Shown here: positions 1 through 9,300 of the stretch, one piece after another | Numbering within the stretch: the first letter of the stretch is position 1 | Layout: every line of letters begins with the position of its first letter | Source of the DNA: Clostridium caldaquaticum | GTDB lineage: Bacteria; Bacillota; Clostridia; Clostridiales; Clostridiaceae | Direction of reading: 5' to 3' | Length of the DNA: 64,000 nucleotides | NCBI RefSeq assembly: GCF_023806125.1 | Contig: NZ_JAMSKT010000007.1 | Location: 62,001-126,000 of the forward strand | The notes under the pieces: generated by a model | Seen by the model: only the letters and a program-made list of their open reading frames with translations | Database searches by the model: none | Told to the model about the DNA's origin: nothing | Position numbers and translations under genes: made by a program

Positions 1-405
<405 letters not shown>

Positions 406-433
406 TTTATTCAATTTTAAGGAGGAGTTTAAG

Positions 434-1633
434 TTGAAAATATTAGTGGTAAATTGTGGTAGTTCATCTTTAAAATATCAGTTAATAGATATGGAAGGTG
501 AAGTTGTACTTGCAAAGGGATTAGTTGAGAGAATAGGGATAGAAGGCTCTATTCTTACTCAAAAAGTTGAAGGAAGAGAAAAATATGTTATAAAACAGCC
601 TATGGCTAGTCATAAAGATGCTATTAAATTAGTTCTTGAAGCTTTAGTTGATAGTCAAAATGGTGTAATTAAGGATATGTCAGAAATTTCAGCTGTAGGA
701 CACAGAGTTGTTCATGGTGCAGAAAAATATTCTAATTCAGTACTTATAGATGAAGATGTAATGAAGACACTTGAAGAATGCTCAAAGTTAGCTCCATTAC
801 ACAATCCTCCAAATATTATCGGAATAAATGCATGTAAGGAGCTTATGCCAAATACACCAATGGTTGGAGTATTTGATACTGCTTTCCATCAAACTATTCC
901 AGAATATGCATACATATATCCATTACCATATGAATTATACAAAAAATATGGAGTTAGAAAGTATGGATTCCATGGTACATCTCATAGGTTTGTATCATCA
1001 GCAGCTGCTGATTTATTAGGAAAGGACATTAAGGAATTAAAAATAATAACTTGTCATTTAGGAAACGGAGCTAGTATAACAGCAGTAAAAGATGGTAAAT
1101 CTATAGAAACAAGTATGGGATTTACACCACTTGAAGGTATAGCAATGGGTACAAGATCAGGAAACATTGATCCTGCTATTATTACATTCCTCATGAAAGA
1201 GTTGAATTTAACAATAGAGGAAGTAGATGATATTGTAAATAAAAAATCTGGTGTATATGGAATATCTGGAGTTAGCAGTGATTTTAGAGATATTGAAGAT
1301 GCAGCATGGAAGGAAGGAAATAAGAGAGCTCAATTGGCTCTTGATGTTTACTATTATAAGGTTAAGAAGTTTATTGGTTCCTATGCAGCTGTAATGAATG
1401 GAGTTGATTGTATAGTATTTACAGCAGGGCTTGGTGAAAATTCACCAGAAACAAGAGAGTATGTATGTGAAGGTTTAGATTATTTAGGAGTTAAGATAGA
1501 TAAAGAAAAAAATAAAGTAAGAGGTAAAGCAGTAGATATAAGTTCAGAGGATTCTAAAGTAAGAGTATTAGTTATACCAACTAATGAAGAACTAATGATT
1601 GCAAGAGATGTAAAAGAAATAGTTAAAGGGTAG
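434..1633 (+). CDS. ackA: Acetate kinase
   Basis: A 399-residue protein of full family length. It converts acetyl phosphate and ADP to acetate and ATP. Visible family motifs are [12 protein letters not shown] near residue 6, [11 protein letters not shown] with the substrate-binding Arg at about 91, FDTAFHQT with the catalytic Asp near 148, [19 protein letters not shown] and [10 protein letters not shown]. The start is TTG at 434, chosen because AAGGAGGAG lies about 8 bp upstream and the protein then begins [12 protein letters not shown]. It is co-transcribed with pta. No convincing intrinsic terminator follows, only a weak GTGTTTT/AAAACAC dyad near 1635-1662. Confidence 0.97.
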   Translation: MKILVVNCGSSSLKYQLIDMEGEVVLAKGLVERIGIEGSILTQKVEGREKYVIKQPMASHKDAIKLVLEALVDSQNGVIKDMSEISAVGHRVVHGAEKYSNSVLIDEDVMKTLEECSKLAPLHNPPNIIGINACKELMPNTPMVGVFDTAFHQTIPEYAYIYPLPYELYKKYGVRKYGFHGTSHRFVSSAAADLLGKDIKELKIITCHLGNGASITAVKDGKSIETSMGFTPLEGIAMGTRSGNIDPAIITFLMKELNLTIEEVDDIVNKKSGVYGISGVSSDFRDIEDAAWKEGNKRAQLALDVYYYKVKKFIGSYAAVMNGVDCIVFTAGLGENSPETREYVCEGLDYLGVKIDKEKNKVRGKAVDISSEDSKVRVLVIPTNEELMIARDVKEIVKG

Positions 1634-1671
1634 TGTTTTTACAAAATTATACCTTAAAACACAAATTAAGC

Positions 1672-1700
1672 TTGACTTTTGCATTGGTTGTTAATATAAT
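1672..1700 (+). promoter_or_regulatory. Sigma-A-type promoter for the YceD-family gene and rpmF
   Basis: TTGACT at 1672-1677 and a perfect TATAAT at 1695-1700 are separated by 17 bp, about 30 bp before the start codon of the YceD-family gene. This is close to the vegetative consensus and sits in the gap after ackA. Confidence 0.75.
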
Positions 1701-1730
1701 AAATTGTGGCTAATGCATTGAGGTGAGACT

Positions 1731-2231
1731 ATGACAATTGATGTTGTAGATTTAAACAGAAAAAAAGTATCTAAAAAGAAAGTGCATTTAGTTTTTACTG
1801 GAGAAAGCTTTTATGATGATGGAGAAAAAATAGAGTTTGCAAGTCCAATAGTTTTAGATGGTGAGTTATATCTTACAGGAGACATAATAAACTTAGAAGG
1901 TAAGATACAAACTAAGTTGATTTTATCTTGTTCTAGGTGTTTAATTAATTTTAGCCACACTATTGACATACCAATTCATGAAAAGTTTTCAACAAATCTT
2001 GACAATAAAGATGATGAAATCATTTTTATTGATGGTGATATTATTAATATCACAGATATTATTAGAAACAATATTACTATGTCCTTACCTATAAAAAAAT
2101 TATGTAGTGATGAATGTAAGGGCTTATGCCAACATTGCGGTACAAATTTAAATATAGCATCTTGCAGCTGTGCAAAAGATGACTTTGATCCGCGACTTGC
2201 TAAGTTAAAAGATTTGTTTTCTGCTGATTAA
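1731..2231 (+). CDS. YceD/DUF177 family protein
   Basis: A 166-residue DUF177 (YceD) protein. The family is encoded next to rpmF (L32) in most bacteria and is linked to 23S rRNA or large-subunit processing; the exact biochemical role is unsettled. A CxxC pair occurs at about residues 67-70 (CSRC) and a Cys cluster in the C-terminal third (CSDECKGLCQHCG, then CSC), which suggests metal binding. The C-terminal DFDPRLAKLKDL is typical of the family. The ATG has GAGGTGAG upstream. rpmF follows after 12 bp. Confidence 0.88.
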   Translation: MTIDVVDLNRKKVSKKKVHLVFTGESFYDDGEKIEFASPIVLDGELYLTGDIINLEGKIQTKLILSCSRCLINFSHTIDIPIHEKFSTNLDNKDDEIIFIDGDIINITDIIRNNITMSLPIKKLCSDECKGLCQHCGTNLNIASCSCAKDDFDPRLAKLKDLFSAD

Positions 2232-2243
2232 GGAGGTGTTACA

Positions 2244-2426
2244 ATGGGAAATCCTGCGAGAAAATTTTCTAAAGCTAGAAGAGATTCAAGAAGAGCACAA
2301 ACATTTAAACTAAGCCTACCAGGAATAGTTGAATGTCCTCAATGTCATGAAATGAAGCTTGCTCATAGAGTATGTAAAAATTGTGGATTTTACAAAGGTA
2401 AAGAAGTAGTTGCTTCAGAGAAGTAA
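2244..2426 (+). CDS. rpmF: 50S ribosomal protein L32
   Basis: A 60-residue basic protein of normal L32 length. It begins [19 protein letters not shown] and carries a CxxC...CxxC zinc ribbon (CPQC, CKNC) in the second half. It is a structural part of the large subunit. AAGGAGGTG precedes the ATG. It forms a two-gene unit with the YceD-family gene and is followed directly by an intrinsic terminator. Confidence 0.97.
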   Translation: MGNPARKFSKARRDSRRAQTFKLSLPGIVECPQCHEMKLAHRVCKNCGFYKGKEVVASEK

Positions 2427-2430
2427 TAAA

Positions 2431-2466
2431 AGGGAAAGTCTTAAGACTTTCTCTTATTTTTTAATT
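2431..2466 (+). terminator. Intrinsic terminator after rpmF
   Basis: The inverted repeat GAAAGTCTTAAGACTTTC is followed by a T-rich stretch (CTCTTATTTTTTAA). It starts a few bases after the rpmF stop codon. Confidence 0.75.
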
Positions 2467-2534
2467 AATATTGTTTTTTAAGATTGGATATAATATACTT
2501 TATGATAATGAATACTAAATTTAACAATAGCATG

Positions 2535-2574
2535 AAAGGAAGTGAACCTCCTGGATGGCTTTCCAGGTGTAATT
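2535..2574 (+). promoter_or_regulatory. plsX leader: two SD-like elements around a small hairpin
   Basis: AAAGGA at about 2535-2540 is followed by GTGAAC, then CCTGGA (2550-2555) and TCCAGG (2562-2567), a 6-bp stem with a 6-nt loop. AGGTG at 2565-2569 lies 5 nt before the ATG at 2575, so the proximal ribosome site is partly inside the stem. The in-frame GTG at 2542 would add 11 residues not typical of PlsX. A regulatory role is inference. Confidence 0.4.
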
Positions 2575-3591
2575 ATGAGACTAGCTGTTGACGGTATGGG
2601 GGGAGATTTTGCTCCAGATGCAGTTATACAAGGTTGTATTGACGCAATCAAGGAGTATGGGGTTGATATTATTATTACTGGTCCAGAAGAGTTGCTTAAA
2701 CAAAAATTAAGTAAATATGAATATCCTAATGAAAAAATACAAATTGTTAATGCTGATGAAATTATTACTCCAAATGAGGAGCCTGTTAAAGCACTAAAGA
2801 AAAAGAAGAATTCCAGTTTGGTTAAAGCTTTAAACTTAGTAAAAAGTGGTGCGGCTGATGCTGTTTTATCAGCTGGTAGTACTGGTGCTCTTATGGCTGG
2901 AGCTTCTCTTATTATAGGTAGAATTAGTGGGATTAAACGTATAGCTCTTGCTCCAATATTACCTGGCAAAAATGGATCTTTTATGATTATTGATGCTGGT
3001 GCTAATGTTGATTGTAAACCTATATATCTTGTTCAATTTGCTTTAATGGGGCATATATATTCTCAATGTATATTAAACTTAGTTAATCCATCTATTGGAA
3101 TTATTAATATAGGTGCTGAAGAAGAGAAAGGTAATGAACTTACCAAAGAGGCATATAAACTTCTAAAGAAAACTAATTTCAACTTTGTAGGAAATGTAGA
3201 ACCAAGGGATGTTCCAAATGGTAATGTAAACGTGTTGGTTTGTGATGGATTTGTAGGAAACACTATATTAAAGACCTTAGAAGGAGTTGTTTCAAGTGTT
3301 TTTAGTATGCTAAAGGAAGAAATAATGTCCTCATTTAAAACTAAAATAGGTGGTGTACTTTTAAAGCCTGTTTTTAGTAGATTTAAGAAAAAATTTGATT
3401 ATACTGAATATGGTGGTTCTGCCTTTTTAGGAGCAAATGGCATTGTTATTAAAGCACATGGTAGTTCAAATGCAAAGGCTTTTAAAAATGCAATTAGACA
3501 GGCATTAAATTCTTATGATAATAAAATTGTTGATAAGATTAAGGGAGAATTAGAAAAACTAAACATTGAAGTAGAAAATGAAACATTATAA
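2575..3591 (+). CDS. plsX: Phosphate acyltransferase PlsX
   Basis: A 338-residue protein from the ATG at 2575, chosen because [16 protein letters not shown] is the standard PlsX N-terminus. An upstream in-frame GTG at 2542 is possible but would add an unusual extension. PlsX converts acyl-ACP to acyl phosphate for PlsY-dependent phospholipid synthesis. Motifs include [40 protein letters not shown] and [11 protein letters not shown]. acpP, which encodes its acyl donor carrier, follows, but behind its own promoter. fapR, fabD and fabG, which join plsX in Bacillus, are absent. Confidence 0.95.
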   Translation: MRLAVDGMGGDFAPDAVIQGCIDAIKEYGVDIIITGPEELLKQKLSKYEYPNEKIQIVNADEIITPNEEPVKALKKKKNSSLVKALNLVKSGAADAVLSAGSTGALMAGASLIIGRISGIKRIALAPILPGKNGSFMIIDAGANVDCKPIYLVQFALMGHIYSQCILNLVNPSIGIINIGAEEEKGNELTKEAYKLLKKTNFNFVGNVEPRDVPNGNVNVLVCDGFVGNTILKTLEGVVSSVFSMLKEEIMSSFKTKIGGVLLKPVFSRFKKKFDYTEYGGSAFLGANGIVIKAHGSSNAKAFKNAIRQALNSYDNKIVDKIKGELEKLNIEVENETL

Positions 3592-3616
3592 GGAGAATTT
3601 TATTTAATTATTAATA

Positions 3617-3645
3617 TTGACGCTAAGAGTGTTATGTAATATTAT
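3617..3645 (+). promoter_or_regulatory. Sigma-A-type promoter for acpP
   Basis: TTGACG at 3617-3622 and TATTAT at 3640-3645 are spaced by 17 bp, 33 bp before the acpP start codon. Confidence 0.6.
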
Positions 3646-3677
3646 CTTATTATAGTTTTTGTTTAGGAGGTGAAAAT

Positions 3678-3911
3678 ATGATATTTGAAAAAGTAAGAGA
3701 TATAATAGCAGATCAACTCGGAGTAGATGCCGATGAAGTAACAATGGAGTCATCCTTTATGGACGATTTAGGTGCTGACTCTCTTGATATAGTAGAGTTA
3801 ATTATGGCATTAGAAAGCGAATTCGATATGGAAATTCCAGATGAAGATGCTGAGAAAATAGCAACTGTTTCAGATGTTGTGGAGTACATAAAAGCGCATA
3901 CTGAAGAGTAA
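3678..3911 (+). CDS. acpP: Acyl carrier protein
   Basis: A 77-residue acidic four-helix carrier. The phosphopantetheine attachment Ser35 lies in the canonical [13 protein letters not shown] motif. It carries fatty acyl intermediates and feeds PlsX upstream. The ATG has a strong AGGAGGTG site 7 bp upstream. Length and sequence are typical. Confidence 0.97.
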   Translation: MIFEKVRDIIADQLGVDADEVTMESSFMDDLGADSLDIVELIMALESEFDMEIPDEDAEKIATVSDVVEYIKAHTEE

Positions 3912-3917
3912 TTATAG

Positions 3918-3950
3918 AGTCCCGTAATTAACGGGGCTTTAAATTTTTAT
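3918..3950 (+). terminator. Intrinsic terminator after acpP
   Basis: AGTCCCGT and ACGGGGCT form an 8-bp stem (one T-G pair) with a 5-nt loop, followed by a T-rich tract. Confidence 0.7.
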
Positions 3951-3956
3951 TCTTGA

Positions 3957-4001
3957 AGTTTATTCTTGAATATGTTTGTTAAACAAATTGAAGAATAAAC
4001 T
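3957..4001 (+). repeat. Long inverted repeat in front of rnc
   Basis: AGTTTATTCTT (3957-3967) and AAGAATAAACT (3991-4001) are perfect 11-bp arms. Between them lies a nested near-palindrome TTTGTTAAACAAA. It is separate from the acpP terminator and ends 26 bp before the rnc start. It could be a second terminator or an RNA hairpin processed by RNase III itself; neither is shown. Confidence 0.6.
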
Positions 4002-4027
4002 TATGATACATAAAGGAGAGTTGGTAG

Positions 4028-4732
4028 ATGGTAGATAAAAAAGTTTTTTTACGTGAGTTAGAGGATAAGTTAAATACAAACTTTAAAAATAAAAATTTAC
4101 TAATAGAAGCGTTAACACATAGTTCTTGCATTAATCAAAATAAGGAAATAAAGTATAATGAAAGGCTAGAATTTTTGGGTGATTCTGTTCTTCAACTTTG
4201 TATATCAGAATATTTATTTAAAAATTGTGAAAGTAAATCTGAAGGTGAATTAACAAAAATAAGAGCTCTCATCGTGTGTGAAAATTCTTTGTTTGAAGTA
4301 GCACAGGTGCTTAATTTAGGGAAATATATATTTATGAGTAAAGGAGAAGAGCTTACAGGAGGAAGATCCAGGCCATCAATTTTAGCTGATTGTGTTGAAG
4401 CTATTATTGCAGCTATTTATTTAGATAACGGAATACAAAAAGTTAAAGACTTTTTAGGGATTTATTTTAAAAATATAATTTATAAAGCTATAAATAATGA
4501 AATAGTATTAGATTATAAAACTAAACTTCAGGAAACACTCCAACAAAATGGTGAAGTATCTATTTTATATACATTAACAGGCTATGAGGGTCCTCCACAT
4601 AGAAGGAAATTTTCTACTGAAGTATTAGTTGATAATGTTGTTAAAGGAAGAGGAGTTGGATACAGCAAAAAAGAAGCTGAGCAGAATGCGGCTAAGCAAG
4701 CATTAACGCAATTGGAGGGTAAGTATGAGTAA
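4028..4732 (+). CDS. rnc: Ribonuclease III
   Basis: A 234-residue double-strand RNA endonuclease that matures rRNA and cuts structured mRNAs. The catalytic signature NERLEFLGDS is at residues 44-53. A second acidic cluster lies in LADCVEAIIAAIYLD. A C-terminal dsRNA-binding domain spans about residues 158-230, ending in KKEAEQNAAKQAL. The start codon follows AAGGAGAG. It overlaps the radical SAM gene by 8 bp, which implies translational coupling. Confidence 0.96.
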   Translation: MVDKKVFLRELEDKLNTNFKNKNLLIEALTHSSCINQNKEIKYNERLEFLGDSVLQLCISEYLFKNCESKSEGELTKIRALIVCENSLFEVAQVLNLGKYIFMSKGEELTGGRSRPSILADCVEAIIAAIYLDNGIQKVKDFLGIYFKNIIYKAINNEIVLDYKTKLQETLQQNGEVSILYTLTGYEGPPHRRKFSTEVLVDNVVKGRGVGYSKKEAEQNAAKQALTQLEGKYE

Positions 4733-5813
4733 AAAACATTACATAATACCAATATTTGTTCCACATGAAGGATGTCCTCACGATTGTGTTTTTTGCAATC
4801 AAAACAGTATTACTGGGATTAACACAAAAATTACTTCTAATATGGTTAAAGATGTAATTGAAAAATATTTACAAACTATTCCTGAAACTAATCGTATTTT
4901 AGAAGTTTCTTTTTTTGGTGGTACATTTACAGCAATAAATATTGAAAAACAGAAGGAATTACTTAAAGTAGCTAAATATTATAAGGATTTAGGTATTGTT
5001 AATTTTATAAGATTATCTACAAGACCCGACTATATAGATGATGTAATACTTTCAAATTTAAAAGATTTTTCTGTAGATATTATAGAACTTGGAGTACAAT
5101 CATTAGATAATGAAGTCTTAACAAAATCTGCCAGAGGACATACAAGATTTGATGTTATAAATGCTTCTAATTTAATAAAAAAATATGGTTTTATTCTAGG
5201 GCATCAAATTATGTTAGGGTTACCTGGCGATACTTTTGAAAAAGATATAGAAACTGCAAGAAGTGTTGCGAGTTTACAACCTAATATTTGCAGAATTTAT
5301 CCTGCATTAGTAATAAAAGATACCCCAATGGAGAGAATGTACAAAACAGGATTATATAAGCCATATTCTTTAGATGAAACAATAAAAATTACTAAAATAG
5401 TTTATAGTATATTAAATGCGCATGGAATAAAAGTTATAAGAATGGGACTGCAAACTACTGAAGAAATTAGTGAGAATGGGGATATAGTAGCAGGTCCATT
5501 TCATCCTGCCTTTAGAGAGATAGTAGAAGGAAGTATTTTAAATGATTTGATCGTGGAAAATATACCTGAAAATTATCATGGAGAAGTAAAAATAGAAATC
5601 AATAGTAAAGATGTATCGAAATTATTTTGTGATAAAAAAAGGTTTTTTAATGACACAAAAGAACAATTAAAGACATCAAGTATTAAAATTATGCAGAGTT
5701 TTTTAATAGATAGGGGAGAAATAGTTATAAAATATGATGACGTTTGCAATAAATTGTCGATTAACGATTATTTAATTCGAAAATATAAAGAAGGATATTT
5801 TAGTATTTTATAG
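4725..5813 (+). CDS. Elp3-like radical SAM protein
   Basis: A 362-residue protein. Cys17, Cys21 and Cys24 form a CX3CX2C radical SAM iron-sulfur motif in HEGCPHDCVFCNQ. FFGGTFTA, GVQSLDNEVL and MLGLPGDT are further SAM-fold motifs like those in the Elp3 N-terminal half. The acetyltransferase domain of full-length Elp3 is absent, so tRNA uridine modification cannot be assumed. The substrate is unknown. Placement between rnc and smc is, to my knowledge, common in clostridia. The 3' end contains a candidate sigma-H promoter for the next gene. Confidence 0.8.
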   Translation: MSKKHYIIPIFVPHEGCPHDCVFCNQNSITGINTKITSNMVKDVIEKYLQTIPETNRILEVSFFGGTFTAINIEKQKELLKVAKYYKDLGIVNFIRLSTRPDYIDDVILSNLKDFSVDIIELGVQSLDNEVLTKSARGHTRFDVINASNLIKKYGFILGHQIMLGLPGDTFEKDIETARSVASLQPNICRIYPALVIKDTPMERMYKTGLYKPYSLDETIKITKIVYSILNAHGIKVIRMGLQTTEEISENGDIVAGPFHPAFREIVEGSILNDLIVENIPENYHGEVKIEINSKDVSKLFCDKKRFFNDTKEQLKTSSIKIMQSFLIDRGEIVIKYDDVCNKLSINDYLIRKYKEGYFSIL

Positions 5814-5818
5814 AATTA
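5790..5818 (+). promoter_or_regulatory. Candidate sigma-H promoter for the first spoVS paralogue
   Basis: GAAGGATAT (5790-5798), an 11-nt spacer and ATAGAATTA (5810-5818) match RnAGGAWWW-N11/12-RnnGAATWW, the B. subtilis sigma-H consensus as I know it. It overlaps the stop codon of the radical SAM gene and lies 48 bp before the spoVS-like ATG. The same arrangement recurs before the second spoVS, ftsK and hfq. Confidence 0.65.
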
Positions 5819-5866
5819 TATCTTTGTAAGATTTGTATTAACAGATTTTGTAGGGAGGAATTATTT

Positions 5867-6127
5867 ATGGAAGTATTAAAAGTATCAGCTCAATCTCAGC
5901 CAAAATCAGTAGCAGGAGCTTTAGCAGCCGTTTTAAGAGAGAATAATGCTGCTGAAGTTCAAGCCGTTGGAGCAGGAGCAGTGAATCAGGCTGTTAAAGC
6001 TATTGCTATAACCAGAGGATTTGTAGCACCCAATGGAATAGATTTAGTTGTGGTCCCTGCTTTCTCAGAAATAACCATTGAAGGAGAAGAGAGAACTGCC
6101 ATTAAATTTATAGTTGAACCTAGATAA
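5867..6127 (+). CDS. SpoVS family protein, paralogue 1
   Basis: An 86-residue protein of exact SpoVS length (MEVLKVSAQSQPKSVAGALA at the start). SpoVS is a small Alba-like protein that affects spore coat assembly and progress past stage V in B. subtilis; how it works is poorly known. This copy is strongly similar to the second copy at 53854, mainly differing by scattered substitutions. It is monocistronic: a sigma-H-like promoter upstream and a terminator directly after. It could be a second sporulation factor or a nucleic-acid-binding paralogue with a changed role. Confidence 0.9.
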   Translation: MEVLKVSAQSQPKSVAGALAAVLRENNAAEVQAVGAGAVNQAVKAIAITRGFVAPNGIDLVVVPAFSEITIEGEERTAIKFIVEPR

Positions 6128-6133
6128 TATATT

Positions 6134-6162
6134 AAAAACCGTGTGATTCACGGTTTTTTTAT
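6134..6162 (+). terminator. Intrinsic terminator after spoVS paralogue 1
   Basis: AAACCGTG and TCACGGTTT form a stem (loop TGAT) followed by a run of seven T's. Confidence 0.85.
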
Positions 6163-6238
6163 TTTTTACATTGATATTTTTTTATATTTACTATAAACTT
6201 ATGTATAGAATTAGCTTAATTGTTAGGAGTATAAATTT

Positions 6239-6334
6239 ATGAATAAAAAACAAAGAGAAAAGTACACAAAAATACTTATTTACTTTATTATTTTTATTTT
6301 CTTAATAGGGTTATTACCATCACTATTTAGATAA
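6239..6334 (+). CDS. 31-residue membrane microprotein (possibly Prli42/DUF4044-like)
   Basis: This short frame runs from ATG 6239 to TAA 6332-6334. TAGGAG sits about 10 bp upstream, and the smc start lies 16 bp downstream. The product begins MNKKQREKYTK, then has one hydrophobic segment (ILIYFIIFIFLIGLL), and ends PSLFR. A basic head followed by one transmembrane helix in about 31 residues resembles the miniproteins annotated DUF4044/Prli42 (a stressosome anchor in Listeria). That family link is inference from size and plan. A dedicated ribosome site and the membrane-helix pattern argue against chance. Confidence 0.6.
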   Translation: MNKKQREKYTKILIYFIIFIFLIGLLPSLFR

Positions 6335-6350
6335 ATAAAGGAGTGTACTT

Positions 6351-9300
6351 ATGTTTTTAAAATCAATTGAAATAAGAGGCTTTAAATCCTTTGCTGATAA
6401 AACGGAACTTAATTTTATGAAAGGCGTTACCTCAGTAGTAGGACCAAATGGAAGTGGAAAAAGTAATATTTCAGACGCTGTTAGGTGGGTTTTAGGCGAA
6501 CAAAGTGTAAAGAGTTTAAGAGGTGGCAAAATGGAGGATGTCATATTTGCAGGAACTCAGTTTAGGAAACCTGTAGGTTTGGCACAAGTATCTCTTACTC
6601 TTGATAATAGTGATAACGAGCTTCCAATTGATTATTCTGATGTTACAATATCTAGAAGATTATATCGTTCAGGAGAAAGTGAGTACTATATAAATAATAC
6701 TCAATGTAGACTAAAAGATATACAGGAACTTTTTATGGATACAGGAATAGGAAAAGAAGGCTATTCTATTATTGGACAAGGTAAGATTGATGCAGTTTTA
6801 AGTGGAAAACCAGAGGAAAGAAGAAGTCTTTTGGAAGAAGCAGCTGGTATTGTAAAGTTTAAAAGTAGAAAAGAAGAAGCTGAGAAAAAACTAGAAATCA
6901 CAGAACAGAATCTTGTTAGAATTGGAGATATTATAAGAACTTATGAAGAGAGATTGGAGCCTCTTAAAATAGAAAGTGAAAAAGCTAAATTATTTTTAAA
7001 TTTATCTACTCAATTGAAAGAGAAAGAAGTAAATTTATTATTACACTCAATTCAATTTATTGAAGATAAAATTAAAGATATTAAAAACAATATACAAAGT
7101 TCACAAAAGGATTTAAGTATTTATGTAAAAGAAAAAGAAGTTAATAAAAATAGATTACAGAAATTAAATGATGATTTAGAAAAACATGAATTGAAAATAC
7201 AAAGAGATCAGCAGGAATATTATAAAAATAAGTCTGATTACCAGAGTGTTTATTCAGAAACTAATCTTTTAGAAGAAAGGATAAAAAATCTTCAAGCATT
7301 CATTGAAAAAAACTTACATGAAATAAATATAATTGACAGTAAACTTAAAACTCTTCAGTTTTCTAAAGATGAGCAGGAAACTAATTTAAATAAATATCAA
7401 AGAGAACAATTAGATTTAAATAATACTATTAATTTGGTTGAAAAAGAAATTCTTGATTTTAATAAACAGCTAAATAGTAGTGAATTATCTTTAAATGAAC
7501 TAAAAAATGAAAATATAAAATTATTAAATAAAATATCTGAAGTTAAAAATGAAATTTTTATAATAAATAGTGAACAAATCCAATTAGGAAAGAAAATCCA
7601 GGAACTTGTAACTTCTTGCGAGCATTATATAAATTCTTTAAAAATAAATTCAAATACTAAAGTTATGTTAGAAAACAATGTTTTAGAATTGAGTTCTAAA
7701 ATTAAGACACTAGAAGAAGAAATCAAAAAAAACAGATTAGAAATAACAAAACTGAATGGTTATATAAATAAAGATGAAAAGAAATTAAAAGAATATAATG
7801 CAAAGTCAAATAAACTTGAAGCTAATTATCAGATGCTACAAAACTTAGAAAAGCAGTATGATGGTTACAATAGATCTGTGAAGATTTTAATGCAAAATAT
7901 CAATAGTGGAAAAATACCTGATGCAAAATCTAATTGTTTTGTTTTTGGTGATATTATAAGTGTAAGTAAAGAGCTGGAAATAGCTATAGAAATAGCTTTA
8001 GGTGGAGCTATTTCTGATATTATTACAAAGGATGAGAATACTGCAAAACTTTTAATTAATTATTTAAAAATTAATAATTTAGGAAGAGCTACATTTTTAC
8101 CTTTGAATATTATAAAAGGTAAGCCTTTAAATAATATTGAACAAATAAAAATTTTAGATGGCTTTGTTGGAATTGCAAGTGAATTAGTATCTTATGAATT
8201 CAGATTTAAAAATGCTATTGAATATATTCTTGGAAGAACTATTATTGCTAAAGACTTAGACACAGCTTTAAAAATAGCAAAGAAAACTAACTATAATTAT
8301 AAAATTGTAACTTTATCAGGAGAAATAATAAATTCAGGTGGTTCATTAACAGGGGGAAGTATTTTCAATAAGTCTACTAGTATAATTAGTAGAAAAAGAG
8401 AAATAGAAGAAACAGCATTAGATTTGCAACAAACTAATATACTGATTGAAGAATTAGTTCAAAAAATAGACGTTAATAGACAATCTGTAAAAAAATTAGA
8501 TGAAATATATTTAAATCTGAAAGATGAAGTTTATTACAAGAATATTGAAATAACAAAATTAAATGGCAAAATAGCAGCTATATCTTCTGAAGATGATAGA
8601 ATATCCCAAAGTTTAACTGTCTCAAAACAACAAATAAAGGATTTAAAAAATAAAGAAAACATTAACTTAGAAAAACTAAATCAAAAAGAAATTTTATTAC
8701 AGAATATGATTGCATTAGAAAAGACTAATTCTACTACTATTAAGGAATCAGAATTTAAGCTAAAGGATAGAAGGGATAGTCTTATAAATTTAAAAGAGAA
8801 GCATACTACTCTTAAAATAAAAAAAGCTCAAATTGATGAAATGGTGATAAATAAAATTAGAGAACTTCAAAGATTATCAAATGAATTAGATGAATTAAAT
8901 AAGAAAAGTAATGCGTTATCTCAAGAGATAAAAGAATCCCAAATGAATATTAAATCTAGTAAAGAAAGTGTTGAAGAAAACAAAATAAAATTAAACAAAA
9001 TAGAATCATATTTATCAAAATTGGAAATAGTATTTAAGGATAGTGAAATTGAGAGAATAAAAATAAAGGAAAATATTAAAATAATTGAAGATGACTTAGA
9101 GAGATTATCTTTAATATTAAATAAAAAAGAAGAAGAAATTCATAAGAAGGATTTATCATTAGCAAAATTAGATGTAGAAAAAGAAGCTTTATATTCTAAA
9201 TTAAACGAAGAAATGTCTTTAACCTATGCTGAAGCGTTAAAATATAAATATACTATACATAATATGGAAGAGTATAGAAAAGATATATTTAAACTAAAAA

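Noticed and set aside
2478-2969. A 163-codon minus-strand frame over the plsX promoter and 5' end
   Set aside because: Antisense to the conserved PlsX N-terminus, no ribosome site, no family motif.
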